DNA of 64,000 nt, from contig NC_090746.1 of assembly GCF_036898095.1 (NCBI RefSeq), positions 50,096,096-50,160,095 on the forward strand, read 5' to 3'. This document shows, piece after piece, positions 45,541-54,505 of this stretch. This stretch comes from Palaemon carinicauda (Eukaryota; Arthropoda; Malacostraca; Decapoda; Palaemonidae). The first letter of the stretch is position 1. Each line of letters starts with the position of its first letter. The position numbers and the translations under genes are program-made. The notes below the pieces were generated by a model. That model ran no database searches, was not told where the DNA came from, and saw only the letters and a list, made by a program, of their open reading frames with translations.

Positions 45541-47599
45541 CTGCCCGCATCTTCAGACAGCAGTGGGAGCCAGACTCAAGAACTTCTGGCAGACCTGGGA
45601 GAAGAGAGGCGCAGATGCACAATCTGTGAAGTTGCTCAGAGAGGGGTACAAGATCCCTTTTGTACGGAAACCCCCTCTAGCAACGTCTCCCATCGATCTC
45701 TCTCCCAGGTACAGAGAGGAAGACAAGAGACGAGCCTTGAAACGGGAAGTGTCTCTTTTGCTAGAGAAGGGAGCGGTGGTCAAAGTCTCGGACCTTCAAT
45801 CTCCGGGATTCTACAACCGCCTCTTCTTGGTTTCAAAGAAGACAGGAGGGTGGAGGCCGGTGCTAGACGTCAGTGCTCTGAATGTCTTTGTCACAAAGCA
45901 GACGTTCTCCATGGAGACCACAAAGTCAGTCTTAGCAGCGGTCAGAAGGGAAGACTGGATGGTCTCATTAGACCTAAGGGACGCCTACTTCCACGTCCCC
46001 ATCCACCCGGACTCCCAACCTTTTCTGAGATTCGTTTTCGAAAAGGTGGTCTACCAGTTTCGGGCCCTGTGCTTTGGCCTAAGCACAGCTCCTCTTGTGT
46101 TTACGAGGCTGATGAGGAATGTAGCCAAATTCCTCCATTTATCGGACATCCGAGCCTCCCTTTATTTGGACGACTGGCTTCTCAGAGCCTCTTCCAGTCG
46201 TCGCTGTCTGAAGGATCTAAAGTGGACTCTAGATCTGACGAAGGAATTGGGTCTCCTTGTCAATATGGAAAAGTCGCAACTGGTCCCATCCCAAACTATT
46301 GTGTATTTAGGGATGGAGATTCACAGTCTAGCTTTTCGGGCTTTTCCGTCGGCCCCCAGAATAAGCCAAGCCCAGTTATGCATCCAGAACATGCTGAAGA
46401 AGGAACACTGCTCAGTCAGGCAGTGGATGAGTCTGGTAGGGACGCTATCATCCCTGGAACAATTTGTGTCATTAGGAAGACTACACCTCCGTCCTCTTCA
46501 ATACCATCTAGCTTTTCACTGGAAAAAAGACAAGACGCTAGAAGCGGTCTCGATCCCCATTTCCGAAAAGATGAAGTCTTGTCTGACTTGGTGGAAGGAC
46601 AGTATCAACCTAAGAGAGGGTCTTCCCCTGGCTGTTCAGACTCCCAACCACGTTCTCTTCTCGGACGCATCGGACGTAGGCTGGGGCGCGACATTAGACG
46701 GTCGGGAATGTTCAGGACTGTGGAACTCGAGTCAAAGGATCATGCATATCAACTGCAAGGAGCTGCTGGCAGTACATCTGGCCTTGAAAAGCTTCAGGTC
46801 TCTCCTTCGAGGCAAAGTGGTGGAAGTGAAGTCGGACAACACCACTGCCTTGGCGTACATCTCCAAGCAAGGAGGGACCCACTCACTGACGTTGTACGAG
46901 ATCGCAAGGGACCTGCTCATCTGGTCAAAAGGTCAAGACATAACACTAGTAACGAGGTTCATCCAAGGCAACTTGAATGTCATGGCAGATTGTCTCAGTC
47001 GGAAAGGGCAAGTAATTCCAACAGAATGGACCCTCCACAAGGATGTATGCAAGAGACTTTGGGCCACTTGGGGCCAACCAACCATAGATCTCTTTGCAAC
47101 CTCGCTGACCAAGAGGCTCCCAATATATTGCTCACCAGTCCCAGACCCAGCAGCAATACATATAGATGCCTTTCTCCTAGATTGGTCACATCTAGATCTA
47201 TACGCATTCCCACCGTTCAAGATTGTCAACAAGGTACTGCAGAAGTTCGCCTCTCACGAAGGGACAAGGTTGACGCTAGTTGCTCCCCTCTGGCCCGCGA
47301 GAGAATGGTTCACCGAGGTACTTCGATGGCTAGTAGACGTTCCCAGAAGTCTTCCTCTAAGGGTGGACCTTCTACATCAGCCACACGTAAAGAAGGTACA
47401 CCAAAGCCTCCACGCTCTTCGTCTGACTGCCTTCAGACTATCGAAAGACTCTCGAGAGCTAGAGGCTTTTCGAAGGAGGCAGCCAGTGCGATTGCTAGAG
47501 CAAGGAGAGCATCCACCCTTAGAGTCTACCAATCGAAGTGGGAAGTCTTCCGAAACTGGTGCAAGTCAGTCTCTGTATCCTCGACCAGTACCTCTGTAG
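45356..47599 (+). CDS. Pol of element E (RT, RNase H, Dam-like methylase)
   Basis: 747 codons without a stop, in the +1 frame relative to gag. No ATG opens it, so the start given is the first open position; expression probably depends on frameshifting or reinitiation. RT: KTGGWRPVLDVSALN, SLDLRDAYFHVPIHPD, CFGLSTAPLVFTRLM and SLYLDDWLL (YLDD near residue 271). RNase H: FSDASDVGWGATLDG, NCKELLAVHLAL, SDNTTALAYISKQGG and NVMADCLSRKGQV, with all acidic residues present. Methylase region: QPTIDLFATSLTKRLPIYC ... DAFLLDWSHLDLYAFPPFKI ... LTLVAPLWPAREW. All three domains look capable of activity. Confidence 0.9.
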   Translation: MLRPQLAKLPLCLPCQLDQGWTLQRLDLFRPFVAEPPAEEVLVPKGSEGRRKDPSPIRAESDCPHLQTAVGARLKNFWQTWEKRGADAQSVKLLREGYKIPFVRKPPLATSPIDLSPRYREEDKRRALKREVSLLLEKGAVVKVSDLQSPGFYNRLFLVSKKTGGWRPVLDVSALNVFVTKQTFSMETTKSVLAAVRREDWMVSLDLRDAYFHVPIHPDSQPFLRFVFEKVVYQFRALCFGLSTAPLVFTRLMRNVAKFLHLSDIRASLYLDDWLLRASSSRRCLKDLKWTLDLTKELGLLVNMEKSQLVPSQTIVYLGMEIHSLAFRAFPSAPRISQAQLCIQNMLKKEHCSVRQWMSLVGTLSSLEQFVSLGRLHLRPLQYHLAFHWKKDKTLEAVSIPISEKMKSCLTWWKDSINLREGLPLAVQTPNHVLFSDASDVGWGATLDGRECSGLWNSSQRIMHINCKELLAVHLALKSFRSLLRGKVVEVKSDNTTALAYISKQGGTHSLTLYEIARDLLIWSKGQDITLVTRFIQGNLNVMADCLSRKGQVIPTEWTLHKDVCKRLWATWGQPTIDLFATSLTKRLPIYCSPVPDPAAIHIDAFLLDWSHLDLYAFPPFKIVNKVLQKFASHEGTRLTLVAPLWPAREWFTEVLRWLVDVPRSLPLRVDLLHQPHVKKVHQSLHALRLTAFRLSKDSRELEAFRRRQPVRLLEQGEHPPLESTNRSGKSSETGASQSLYPRPVPL

Positions 47600-48498
47600 C
47601 TCAAATAGCTGACTTTCTCTTATACCTGAGAAAAGGACGATCCCTTTCAGCTCCCACTATCAAGGGCTACAGAAGCATGTTGGCATCGGTCTTCCGGCAT
47701 AGAGGCTTAGATCTTTCCAACAATAAAGATCTTCAGGACCTCCTTAAGTCTTTTGAGACCACGAAGGAGCGTCGTTTGGTTACACCTGGTTGGAATTTAG
47801 ACGTGGTACTAAGATTCCTCATGTCAGACAGGTTTGAGCCGCTACAATCAGCCTCCCTGAAAGATCTCACTTTAAAGACTCTTTTCCTGGTATGCTTAGC
47901 CACAGCTAAAAGAGTCAGTGAGATTCATGCCTTCAGCAAGAACATCGGATTTTCGTCAGAAAAAGCTACATGTTCGCTACAACTTGGTTTTCTAGCCAAA
48001 AATGAGCTGCCTTCTCGACCTTGGCCGAAATCGTTCGATATTCCCAGCTTATCGAATATTGTAGGCAATGAACTAGAAAGAGTCTTATGCCCTGTGAGAG
48101 CTCTTAAGTTCTATTTAAAGCGAACTAAACCTTTACGAGGCCAATCTGAAGCTTTATGGTGTTCAGTTAAGAAACCATCTTTGCCTATGTCAAAGAATGC
48201 TTTATCCTACTTTATCAGACTGTTAATACGAGAAGCTCATTCACATCTGAGTGAGGAAGACCAAGCATTGCTTAAGGTGAGGACACACGAAGTTAGAGCT
48301 GTCGCAACTTCCGTGGCCTTTAAGCAAAATAGATCTCTGCGAAGTATAATGGACGCAACCTATTGGAGAAGCAAGTCAGTGTTTGCGTCTTTTTATCTAA
48401 AGGATGTCCAGTCTCTTTACGAGGACTGCTACACACCGGGACCATTCGTAGCAGCGAGTGCAGTAGTGGGTGAGGGCTCAACCACTACAATTCCCTAA
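47305..48498 (+). CDS. Tyrosine recombinase of element E
   Basis: 397 residues from ATG 47305; a second ATG at 47326 is equally plausible. It overlaps the last 295 bp of pol in another frame. Catalytic residues in this numbering are Arg203 (AKRVSEIHA), His328 and Arg331 (THEVRAVATS), Trp354 (ATYWRSKS) and the nucleophile Tyr364 (ASFYLKDV). The N-terminal half has a SAM-like core-binding domain (TLRVYQSKWEVFRNWC, then TIKGYRSMLASVFRH). The frame is open upstream to 45850 through pol; see findings. Confidence 0.92.
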   Translation: MVHRGTSMASRRSQKSSSKGGPSTSATRKEGTPKPPRSSSDCLQTIERLSRARGFSKEAASAIARARRASTLRVYQSKWEVFRNWCKSVSVSSTSTSVAQIADFLLYLRKGRSLSAPTIKGYRSMLASVFRHRGLDLSNNKDLQDLLKSFETTKERRLVTPGWNLDVVLRFLMSDRFEPLQSASLKDLTLKTLFLVCLATAKRVSEIHAFSKNIGFSSEKATCSLQLGFLAKNELPSRPWPKSFDIPSLSNIVGNELERVLCPVRALKFYLKRTKPLRGQSEALWCSVKKPSLPMSKNALSYFIRLLIREAHSHLSEEDQALLKVRTHEVRAVATSVAFKQNRSLRSIMDATYWRSKSVFASFYLKDVQSLYEDCYTPGPFVAASAVVGEGSTTTIP

Positions 48499-48889
48499 TT
48501 CCATACCCTTTTAATCTTTCTCTTGAAATGTTTTTATTGTTGTTTTTTTGGGTTGTCCGGAAGGCTAAGAAGCCTTTCGCATCCTGGTTGATTTGGCGGG
48601 TGGTCAAAGTCATTTCTTGAGAGCGCCTAGATTAGGGGTTTGATGAGGTCCTGTTGTATGGGTTGCAACCCTTGATACTTCAGATCCTAGGGGTCGATCA
48701 GCATCCTAAGAGGATCGCGAGGCTCCGTAAGGAAGACTTACTTAAAAGGCAGAGTAATTGTTCAAGTCGACTTCCTTACCAGGTACCTATTTATTTTGTT
48801 TTTGTTATTTTGATAACTTCTAAAATGAAATAAAAAACTCTTAGCTCATAAAAGTGTAAACATATATTACTGGTCTCTACCCACCATCC
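48499..48889 (+). other. 3' untranslated region of element E
   Basis: Non-coding, homologous to 55700-56085 in F (shared GATTTGGCGGGTGGTCAA and GACTTCCTTACCAGGTAC). Confidence 0.75.
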
Positions 48890-49230
48890 TGGGTGTGAAT
48901 CAGCTATATAATCACCGGCTAAGTTTAATATTGAAAAATGTTATTTTGATTATAAAATAAATTTTTGAATATACTTACCCGGTGATTATAAATTAAATGA
49001 CCCTCCCTTCCTCCCCAATAGAGACGCAGTGGGACGAGGAGAAAATTGAGTCTTTGTTTACATTGAGAGCTGGGTATCTGGTCGACAGATGGCGCTGTTG
49101 GGCACACCCGCAACCTGTGTAGCGATCGCTGGCGAGTTTTTCCGTAGAGTTGTCTGTCGAGCAACAGAGTTGCAGCTATATAATCACCGGGTAAGTATAT
49201 TCAAAAATTTATTTTATAATCAAAATAACA
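48890..49230 (+). repeat. ICR and right inverted terminal repeat of E
   Basis: 48890-48990 is the complement of E's right end (AATAACA) joined to its left end (TTTTTCAATATT). The right inverted repeat and terminus complete the element at 49230. Confidence 0.9.
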
Positions 49231-49819
49231 TATTTTGAAATTTTACACCTCTGAGGTTCGGCGCTATACAGTATTCGTAATAATTTCTGTATTGATAAGA
49301 GTTTTTGCTGTGCAGTTTAATTTATGATCACAATTTACTTCAAATTAGAGAAAACTGAACTGTATACTTAATGAATAGAGGAAAATAGAGTGTTTATGAA
49401 GGCTATTTACTATTTTCTTGATATTTTTATCTTGAAGTTTATAAAACATTGAAAAGCTCCTCTGTGATCAAGTTCAAATATTCATTGCAAACTCATCAAT
49501 CAGTCGGTGCTAAATTTTGGTCAAAATGAACTCAGACACAGCAATTCTGGAGTCCAAATGATGTAAGAGATACAATAGTAAAGTTATCAAATGACTGTAT
49601 GAACATGCATACCTATAGATCAATTAGAGCTATTGACTCTGCTCATTTGTGTTTTTTGTACACTTCGACAAGAGTGTTGTCAGAAATCTACATACTATTT
49701 CAAAATAATTTCCAATCCTTTTTCATTCTGATTTCTTATTCTTTTATAAATCACAACTAATTTCACCCTTTTTAAGCATTATTTTCTTACTGATAATTGT
49801 GTTGCCTGGTATCAATAAG
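49231..49819 (+). other. TAF2 intron between E and F
   Basis: AT-rich, no gene or repeat recognised. Confidence 0.55.
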
Positions 49820-50000
49820 TTTTCAATATTAATCTTACCCGATGATCATGTAGCTGTCAACTCCGTTGCCCGACAGAAATCTACGGTCGGGATACGCCAG
49901 CGATCGCTATCCAGGTGGGGGTGTGATCAACAGCGCCATCTGTGGTCAGGTACTCAAGTACTTCTTGTCAACAAGACCTCAATTTTTCCTCTGTCGTGCC
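49820..50000 (+). repeat. Left terminal sequence and inverted repeat of F
   Basis: Inverted at 56220-56390. Shared blocks include CCAGCGATCGCTATCCAGG and CAACAGCGCCATCTGTGG. Confidence 0.9.
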
Positions 50001-50200
50001 GCCGGCAAGACCTACATGGATACGCTGTTGATTTTGGAGTCTTTTGTTCACGTTTTGGTGATGTATTTGCTCTGAAATTTAGCCTTCGCTGTTCAGGAAG
50101 CTTTATCCTTAGCTTAGCAAGCTTTTGGAATTAATTTGATCATTGGTTAACGATCTTTGCTTAATTTTGGAATTCCCCCTTGACTACCTCTAAATTCAAG

Positions 50201-52741
50201 ATGTCTGACCATTCCCAAGTTCCTAAATACAGGCAGTGTAGTGTTAGGACTTGTACTAGGCGTCTTCCGAAGGCCTCTATAGATCCTCACACCGTATGTT
50301 CCAATTGTAGGGGAAAATCCTGTCAATTGGAAGATCGATGTGGGGAATGTGCTGGGCTTTCGGAATTCGATTTTAATGAATTCCTCAGATATGCACGTAG
50401 GTTAGAGAAGGAGAGAGATAGGAGGAGTTCTTCTCGCTCTGTGGATTTTTCCTCTCCCCATGCCCCTCAACCTTTTCCTTCCCCTGTGGTGGTGACTCCC
50501 GAACCTGCTACGAGTGCTCAGCCTGCAATGGCTGATATGTTGCGTGCCATTCAGGCTCTCGGTGATAAGGTGGAGTCGTTGGTTAGTGACCGCAATCAGC
50601 TCTTGGCAGATGTCAGAGAGCTGAAAGCGAAGAGTGCAGTGGGAAGTGTTAGTGCTAGTGATGTGCATAGTGTCAGTGTCAGTGTTGCGCATGAGGGTAC
50701 ATCTGTGCGTGCCAGTCGTCCTCCCAGTCCGGGACCTCTTGAAAGCTCCCAAGCCCAGGGGAGAAGCAATGTCGAAGGACCAAAGGGTTCGGCAGGCCTT
50801 GATCGGCGCATGGATGTATCCTCAGTGGTTGCGGACGCATCTGCTAAGGATCGTCCCTTCCACTCCCAGACGAATGAGCCCTTACATTCCTCGTCTGTGG
50901 AAGAGGTTTCCAGAAGGAAACGGTGGACCAAGGTCTCACGACCGCTCAAACGTAAGGTCCCTTCCGAGCTAGTCCAACGGCCCAGGTGTAGCCACTGGGT
51001 CAGTTCGGACTCGCCGCAGTCATCTGATGACTGCACACCTCCCAAGAGTGGTAGAGTGGTCCCTCAACAGGCCTCTGCTCCGTCTGTTGTTGCTCCAACC
51101 ACAGTAGACCCTAAGTGGTCCATGCTGCAGACTATGCAGTCTCAGCTTGCGGCTTTTATGCAGGAGTATCATGCCGAGAAGGTTAACACCTCTCCTGTTA
51201 ACCTACAACCCGCAGAGGTTGTGCGCTCAGCAGATACTGCGGCTGCCTGCTCCCTCACCCCACCTGTGGGAGCTCCTCCACCGATGCGCAGTCCTCACTG
51301 CCAGACGCATGTTCTTGCTGCACCATCTGCTAACATGCGTGAGCTGCCGCATCAGGAGTTGCCGGGTTCCAGCACTATGCGGCATTCTCCTCAGCCCATG
51401 CAGCATGCTCTGCAGACCTTACAGCATGCTCCGCATACCATGCAGCATGAGCCGCATACCTTACAGCATGCTCTGCATACCATACCGCATGCTCCGCATA
51501 CCATGCAGCATGAGCCGCATACCTTACAGCATGCTCTGCATACCATACCGCATGCTCCTCAGCCCACCGCAGACCCTCCCACACACCAGCCCTCTGCTTT
51601 TGTTGTTGCCAGCTCGCAGACTGTCCAGCAGAGGCATGATGATGGATCCGCAGGTACGCATGCACCCGTTCTGCAGGATTCAGCCGTTCAGCTTGCTGCT
51701 CTGCCTTTGCCACTCACAACTCAACTTTCGGATGATGATGTATCGGATGATGAAGCTGCTCATCTGGATGATCCTCACTCTGATGTTGAAGGACACAAGT
51801 CTTCGCCACCCTCCTTAGACTTTCGCAAAGTCCTTGCTTTGTTCAGGGATTTGTATCCTGAACACTTTGTGTCTGCAACCCCTCGTTCTCCTCCCTCCGA
51901 GTTTGCTCTGGGCATGCAGTCTGCTGCGCCTGCCTTCACCAAGCTTGTTCTCGCCAGATCATCTAGGAGAGCTTTGAGGGTTATGGGGGACTGGTTGCAT
52001 TCCAAGAAGCAACTGGGAAGGACCTCTTTTGTGTTTCCTCCTCCCAAGCTGGCTTCTAAGTCGAGCGTCTGGTATGCCACGGGAGAGGAACCTGGCTTGG
52101 GGGTTCCTGCCTCTGCCCAGGCCGACTTCTCAAGTCTGGTTGACTCTCCCCGCAGGTTGGCTATGAGACGTTCGAAGATCTGCTGGTCCTTTTCCGATCT
52201 TGATCATATGTTGAAGGGAGTCTTTCGTGCCTTCGAGATATTCAACTTCCTCGATTGGTGTTTGGGAGCCTTAAGCAGGAAGACTTCCCCTTCAGATAAG
52301 GACTCGGCCATGCTGATCATGTCTAGCATGGACAAGGCAATTAGGGATGGGTCTGGTGAACTTGCTGCTTCATATGTATCAGGAGTCCTCAAGAAGAGAG
52401 AACATCTGTGCTCCTTCTTATCTGCTGGTATCACTCCTTGCCAGAAGTCAGAGTTGCTGTTTGCTCCTCTCTCCAAGTGTCTGTTTCCGGAGGAGTTGAT
52501 TAAGGGGATGGCTGCCTCTCTTATCCAGAAGGATACTCATGACCTCATGGCTTCTTCTGCACGTAAGGCTAAAACCTTACCTTCCGTGCCTAGACCCTTC
52601 CGCCCTACAGCAGTTGATACACCTGCTTCTAGGTTCATCCCGCCCTTTCGTGGCAGAACCTCCAGCAGAGGAGGTACCCGTGCAGACAGTCACCGTGGCA
52701 AGTCCAAGAAGGGTTCCAAGTCCGCAAAAGGCAAGTTTTGA
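50201..52741 (+). CDS. Gag of element F, intact
   Basis: 846 residues from ATG 50201; an in-frame ATG at 50180 would add 7 residues, but 50201 matches E's start. The N-terminal cluster is complete: C-x4-C, H-x2-C-x2-C, C-x6-C-x2-C. A predicted coiled coil follows (IQALGDKVESLVSDRNQLL), then Ser/Pro-rich sequence. A His-rich heptad array (residues about 405-450) is unique to this copy. Next come an acidic SDDDVSDDEAAH stretch, the conserved C-terminal domain (LDFRKVLALFRDLYPEHF onward) and a basic RGKSKKGSKSAKGKF tail. The last 203 bp overlap pol. It presumably packages the element's RNA; the cellular site is unknown. Confidence 0.92.
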   Translation: MSDHSQVPKYRQCSVRTCTRRLPKASIDPHTVCSNCRGKSCQLEDRCGECAGLSEFDFNEFLRYARRLEKERDRRSSSRSVDFSSPHAPQPFPSPVVVTPEPATSAQPAMADMLRAIQALGDKVESLVSDRNQLLADVRELKAKSAVGSVSASDVHSVSVSVAHEGTSVRASRPPSPGPLESSQAQGRSNVEGPKGSAGLDRRMDVSSVVADASAKDRPFHSQTNEPLHSSSVEEVSRRKRWTKVSRPLKRKVPSELVQRPRCSHWVSSDSPQSSDDCTPPKSGRVVPQQASAPSVVAPTTVDPKWSMLQTMQSQLAAFMQEYHAEKVNTSPVNLQPAEVVRSADTAAACSLTPPVGAPPPMRSPHCQTHVLAAPSANMRELPHQELPGSSTMRHSPQPMQHALQTLQHAPHTMQHEPHTLQHALHTIPHAPHTMQHEPHTLQHALHTIPHAPQPTADPPTHQPSAFVVASSQTVQQRHDDGSAGTHAPVLQDSAVQLAALPLPLTTQLSDDDVSDDEAAHLDDPHSDVEGHKSSPPSLDFRKVLALFRDLYPEHFVSATPRSPPSEFALGMQSAAPAFTKLVLARSSRRALRVMGDWLHSKKQLGRTSFVFPPPKLASKSSVWYATGEEPGLGVPASAQADFSSLVDSPRRLAMRRSKICWSFSDLDHMLKGVFRAFEIFNFLDWCLGALSRKTSPSDKDSAMLIMSSMDKAIRDGSGELAASYVSGVLKKREHLCSFLSAGITPCQKSELLFAPLSKCLFPEELIKGMAASLIQKDTHDLMASSARKAKTLPSVPRPFRPTAVDTPASRFIPPFRGRTSSRGGTRADSHRGKSKKGSKSAKGKF
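51395..51565 (+). repeat. 21-bp (7-residue) His-rich repeats in F gag
   Basis: Seven-residue units such as HTMQHEP, HTLQHAL and HTIPHAP are arranged as a 63-bp triplet repeated twice, plus diverged units. Similarly placed DNA is absent from E. Confidence 0.88.
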
Positions 52742-54503
52742 CTGCCTTCCTCTCCAGACAGCAGTAGGAGCCAGACTCAAGACCTTCTGGCAAGCTTGGG
52801 AGAGCAGAGGTGCAGACGCTCAGTCTGTGAAGTGGCTAAGGGAGGGATACAGAATTCCGTTCTGCCACAATCCCCCTCTAGCTACATCTCCCATCAACCT
52901 CTCTCCCAACTACAAGGAGAAGGACAAGAGGCTAGCGTTGCAACAAGAGGTGTCGCTCTTGCTACAAAAGGAAGCAGTGGTCATAGTCCGGGATCATCAA
53001 TCCCCGGGCTTTTACAACCGTCTCTTCCTGGTAGCCAAGAAAACAGGAGGTTGGAGACCGGTGCTGGACGTCAGTGCTCTCAATGCTTATGTCACCAAGC
53101 AGACGTTCACGATGGAGACGACGAAGTCGGTCCTAGCAGCGGTCAGGCAGGAGGACTGGATGGTCTCGTTAGACCTGAAAGACGCATACTTTCACGTCCC
53201 CATCCATCCAGACTCCCAACCTTTCCTAAGATTCGTCTTTGGAAAGGTTGTGTACCAGTTCCAAGCCCTGTGCTTTGGCCTAAGCACGGCACCTCTTGTG
53301 TTTACGAGACTGATGAGGAATATTGCGAAATTCCTTCACTTGGCAGACATCAGAGCCTCCCTCTATTTAGACGACTGGCTTTTAAGAGCTCCCACAAGTC
53401 GTCGCTGTCTGGAGAATCTCAGATGGACTATGGATCTGACCAAGGAACTGGGCCTCCTGGTCAATTTAGAGAAGTCCCAGCTCGTCCCATCCCAGACCAT
53501 TGTTTACCTGGGTATGGAGATTCAGAGTCGAGCTTTTCGGGCTTTTCCGTCTGCCCCAAGGATCAACCAAGCCCTAGAGTGCATCCAGAGCATGCTGAGA
53601 AGGAACCGATGCTCAGTCAGGCAGTGGATGAGTCTAACAGGGACACTTTCATCGCTGGCCCTGTTCATCGAGTTAGGGAGACTCCACCTCCGCCCCCTTC
53701 AGTATCATCTAGCTGCTCACTGGATAAAGGACATGACGCTAGAGACGGTCTCAGTTCCTGTTTCCGAAGAGATGAGGTCTACTCTAACGTGGTGGAAGAA
53801 CAGCATTCTTCTCAAAGAAGGTCTATCTTTAGCTGTTCAGACCCCCGACCACCGTCTCTTCTCGGACGCATCAGACTCGGGCTGGGGTGCGACATTGGAC
53901 GGACAGGAATGCTCGGGAACATGGAATCAGGAGCAAAGGACACTTCACATCAATTGCAAGGAGTTGTTGGCGGTTCATCTGGCCTTGTTAAACTTCAAGT
54001 CCCTCCAGCTGAACAAGGTGGTGGAGGTGAACTCCGACAACACCACAGCCTTGGCTTACATCTCCAAGCAGGGGGGGACTCATTCGAGGAAGTTGTTCGA
54101 GATCGCAAGGGACCTCCTCATTTGGTCAAAAGATCGAAAGCTCACGCTGGTAACGAGGTTCATTCAGGGCGATATGAATGTCATGGCAGATCGCCTCAGC
54201 CGGAAGGGTCAGGTCATCACCACAGAGTGGACCCTTCACAAGAATGTTTGCAGCAGACTTTGGGCCCTGTGGGGTCAGCCAACCATAGATCTGTTCGCTA
54301 CCTCGATGACCAAGAGGCTCCCATTGTATTGTTCTCCGATTCCAGACCCAGCAGCAGTTCACGTGGATGCCTTTCTGCTGGATTGGTCCCATCTCGACCT
54401 GTATGCATTCCCGCCGTTCAAGATTGTCAACAGGGTACTTCAGAAGTTCGCCTCTCACAAAGGGACACGGCTGACGTTGGTTGCTCCCCTCTGGCCCGCG
54501 TGA
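52539..54503 (+). CDS. Pol of element F, C-terminally truncated by a nonsense codon
   Basis: 654 residues from an ATG at 52539, in the +1 frame relative to gag and overlapping it by 203 bp. RT motifs: LDLKDAYFHVPIHPD, CFGLSTAPLVFTRLM and SLYLDDWLL (YLDD near residue 276). RNase H acidic motifs are all present: FSDASDSGWGA, CKELLAVHLAL, SDNTTALAYISKQGG and NVMADRLSRKGQV. The Dam-like region is intact up to LTLVAPLWPA, where AGA of E is TGA (54501-54503). The same frame continues to 54800, homologous to the E C-terminus. The lost tail lies after the recognised domains, so RT and RNase H could still function. Confidence 0.88.
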   Translation: MTSWLLLHVRLKPYLPCLDPSALQQLIHLLLGSSRPFVAEPPAEEVPVQTVTVASPRRVPSPQKASFDCLPLQTAVGARLKTFWQAWESRGADAQSVKWLREGYRIPFCHNPPLATSPINLSPNYKEKDKRLALQQEVSLLLQKEAVVIVRDHQSPGFYNRLFLVAKKTGGWRPVLDVSALNAYVTKQTFTMETTKSVLAAVRQEDWMVSLDLKDAYFHVPIHPDSQPFLRFVFGKVVYQFQALCFGLSTAPLVFTRLMRNIAKFLHLADIRASLYLDDWLLRAPTSRRCLENLRWTMDLTKELGLLVNLEKSQLVPSQTIVYLGMEIQSRAFRAFPSAPRINQALECIQSMLRRNRCSVRQWMSLTGTLSSLALFIELGRLHLRPLQYHLAAHWIKDMTLETVSVPVSEEMRSTLTWWKNSILLKEGLSLAVQTPDHRLFSDASDSGWGATLDGQECSGTWNQEQRTLHINCKELLAVHLALLNFKSLQLNKVVEVNSDNTTALAYISKQGGTHSRKLFEIARDLLIWSKDRKLTLVTRFIQGDMNVMADRLSRKGQVITTEWTLHKNVCSRLWALWGQPTIDLFATSMTKRLPLYCSPIPDPAAVHVDAFLLDWSHLDLYAFPPFKIVNRVLQKFASHKGTRLTLVAPLWPA

Positions 54504-54505
54504 GA

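Larger units (their letters stand above)
42720..49230 (+). mobile_element. DIRS element E (family 2), nearly intact
   Basis: 6,511 bp. Inverted repeats lie at 42740-42900 and 49040-49200, sharing CAGCGATCGCTACACAGG and CAACAGCGCCATCTGTC-type blocks. The ICR is at 48890-48990. Gag, pol and YR are all present; the only nonsense mutation I find is TGA in gag at 43243-43245. Compared with family 1 the gag is shorter and lacks the RSP domain. Confidence 0.92.
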
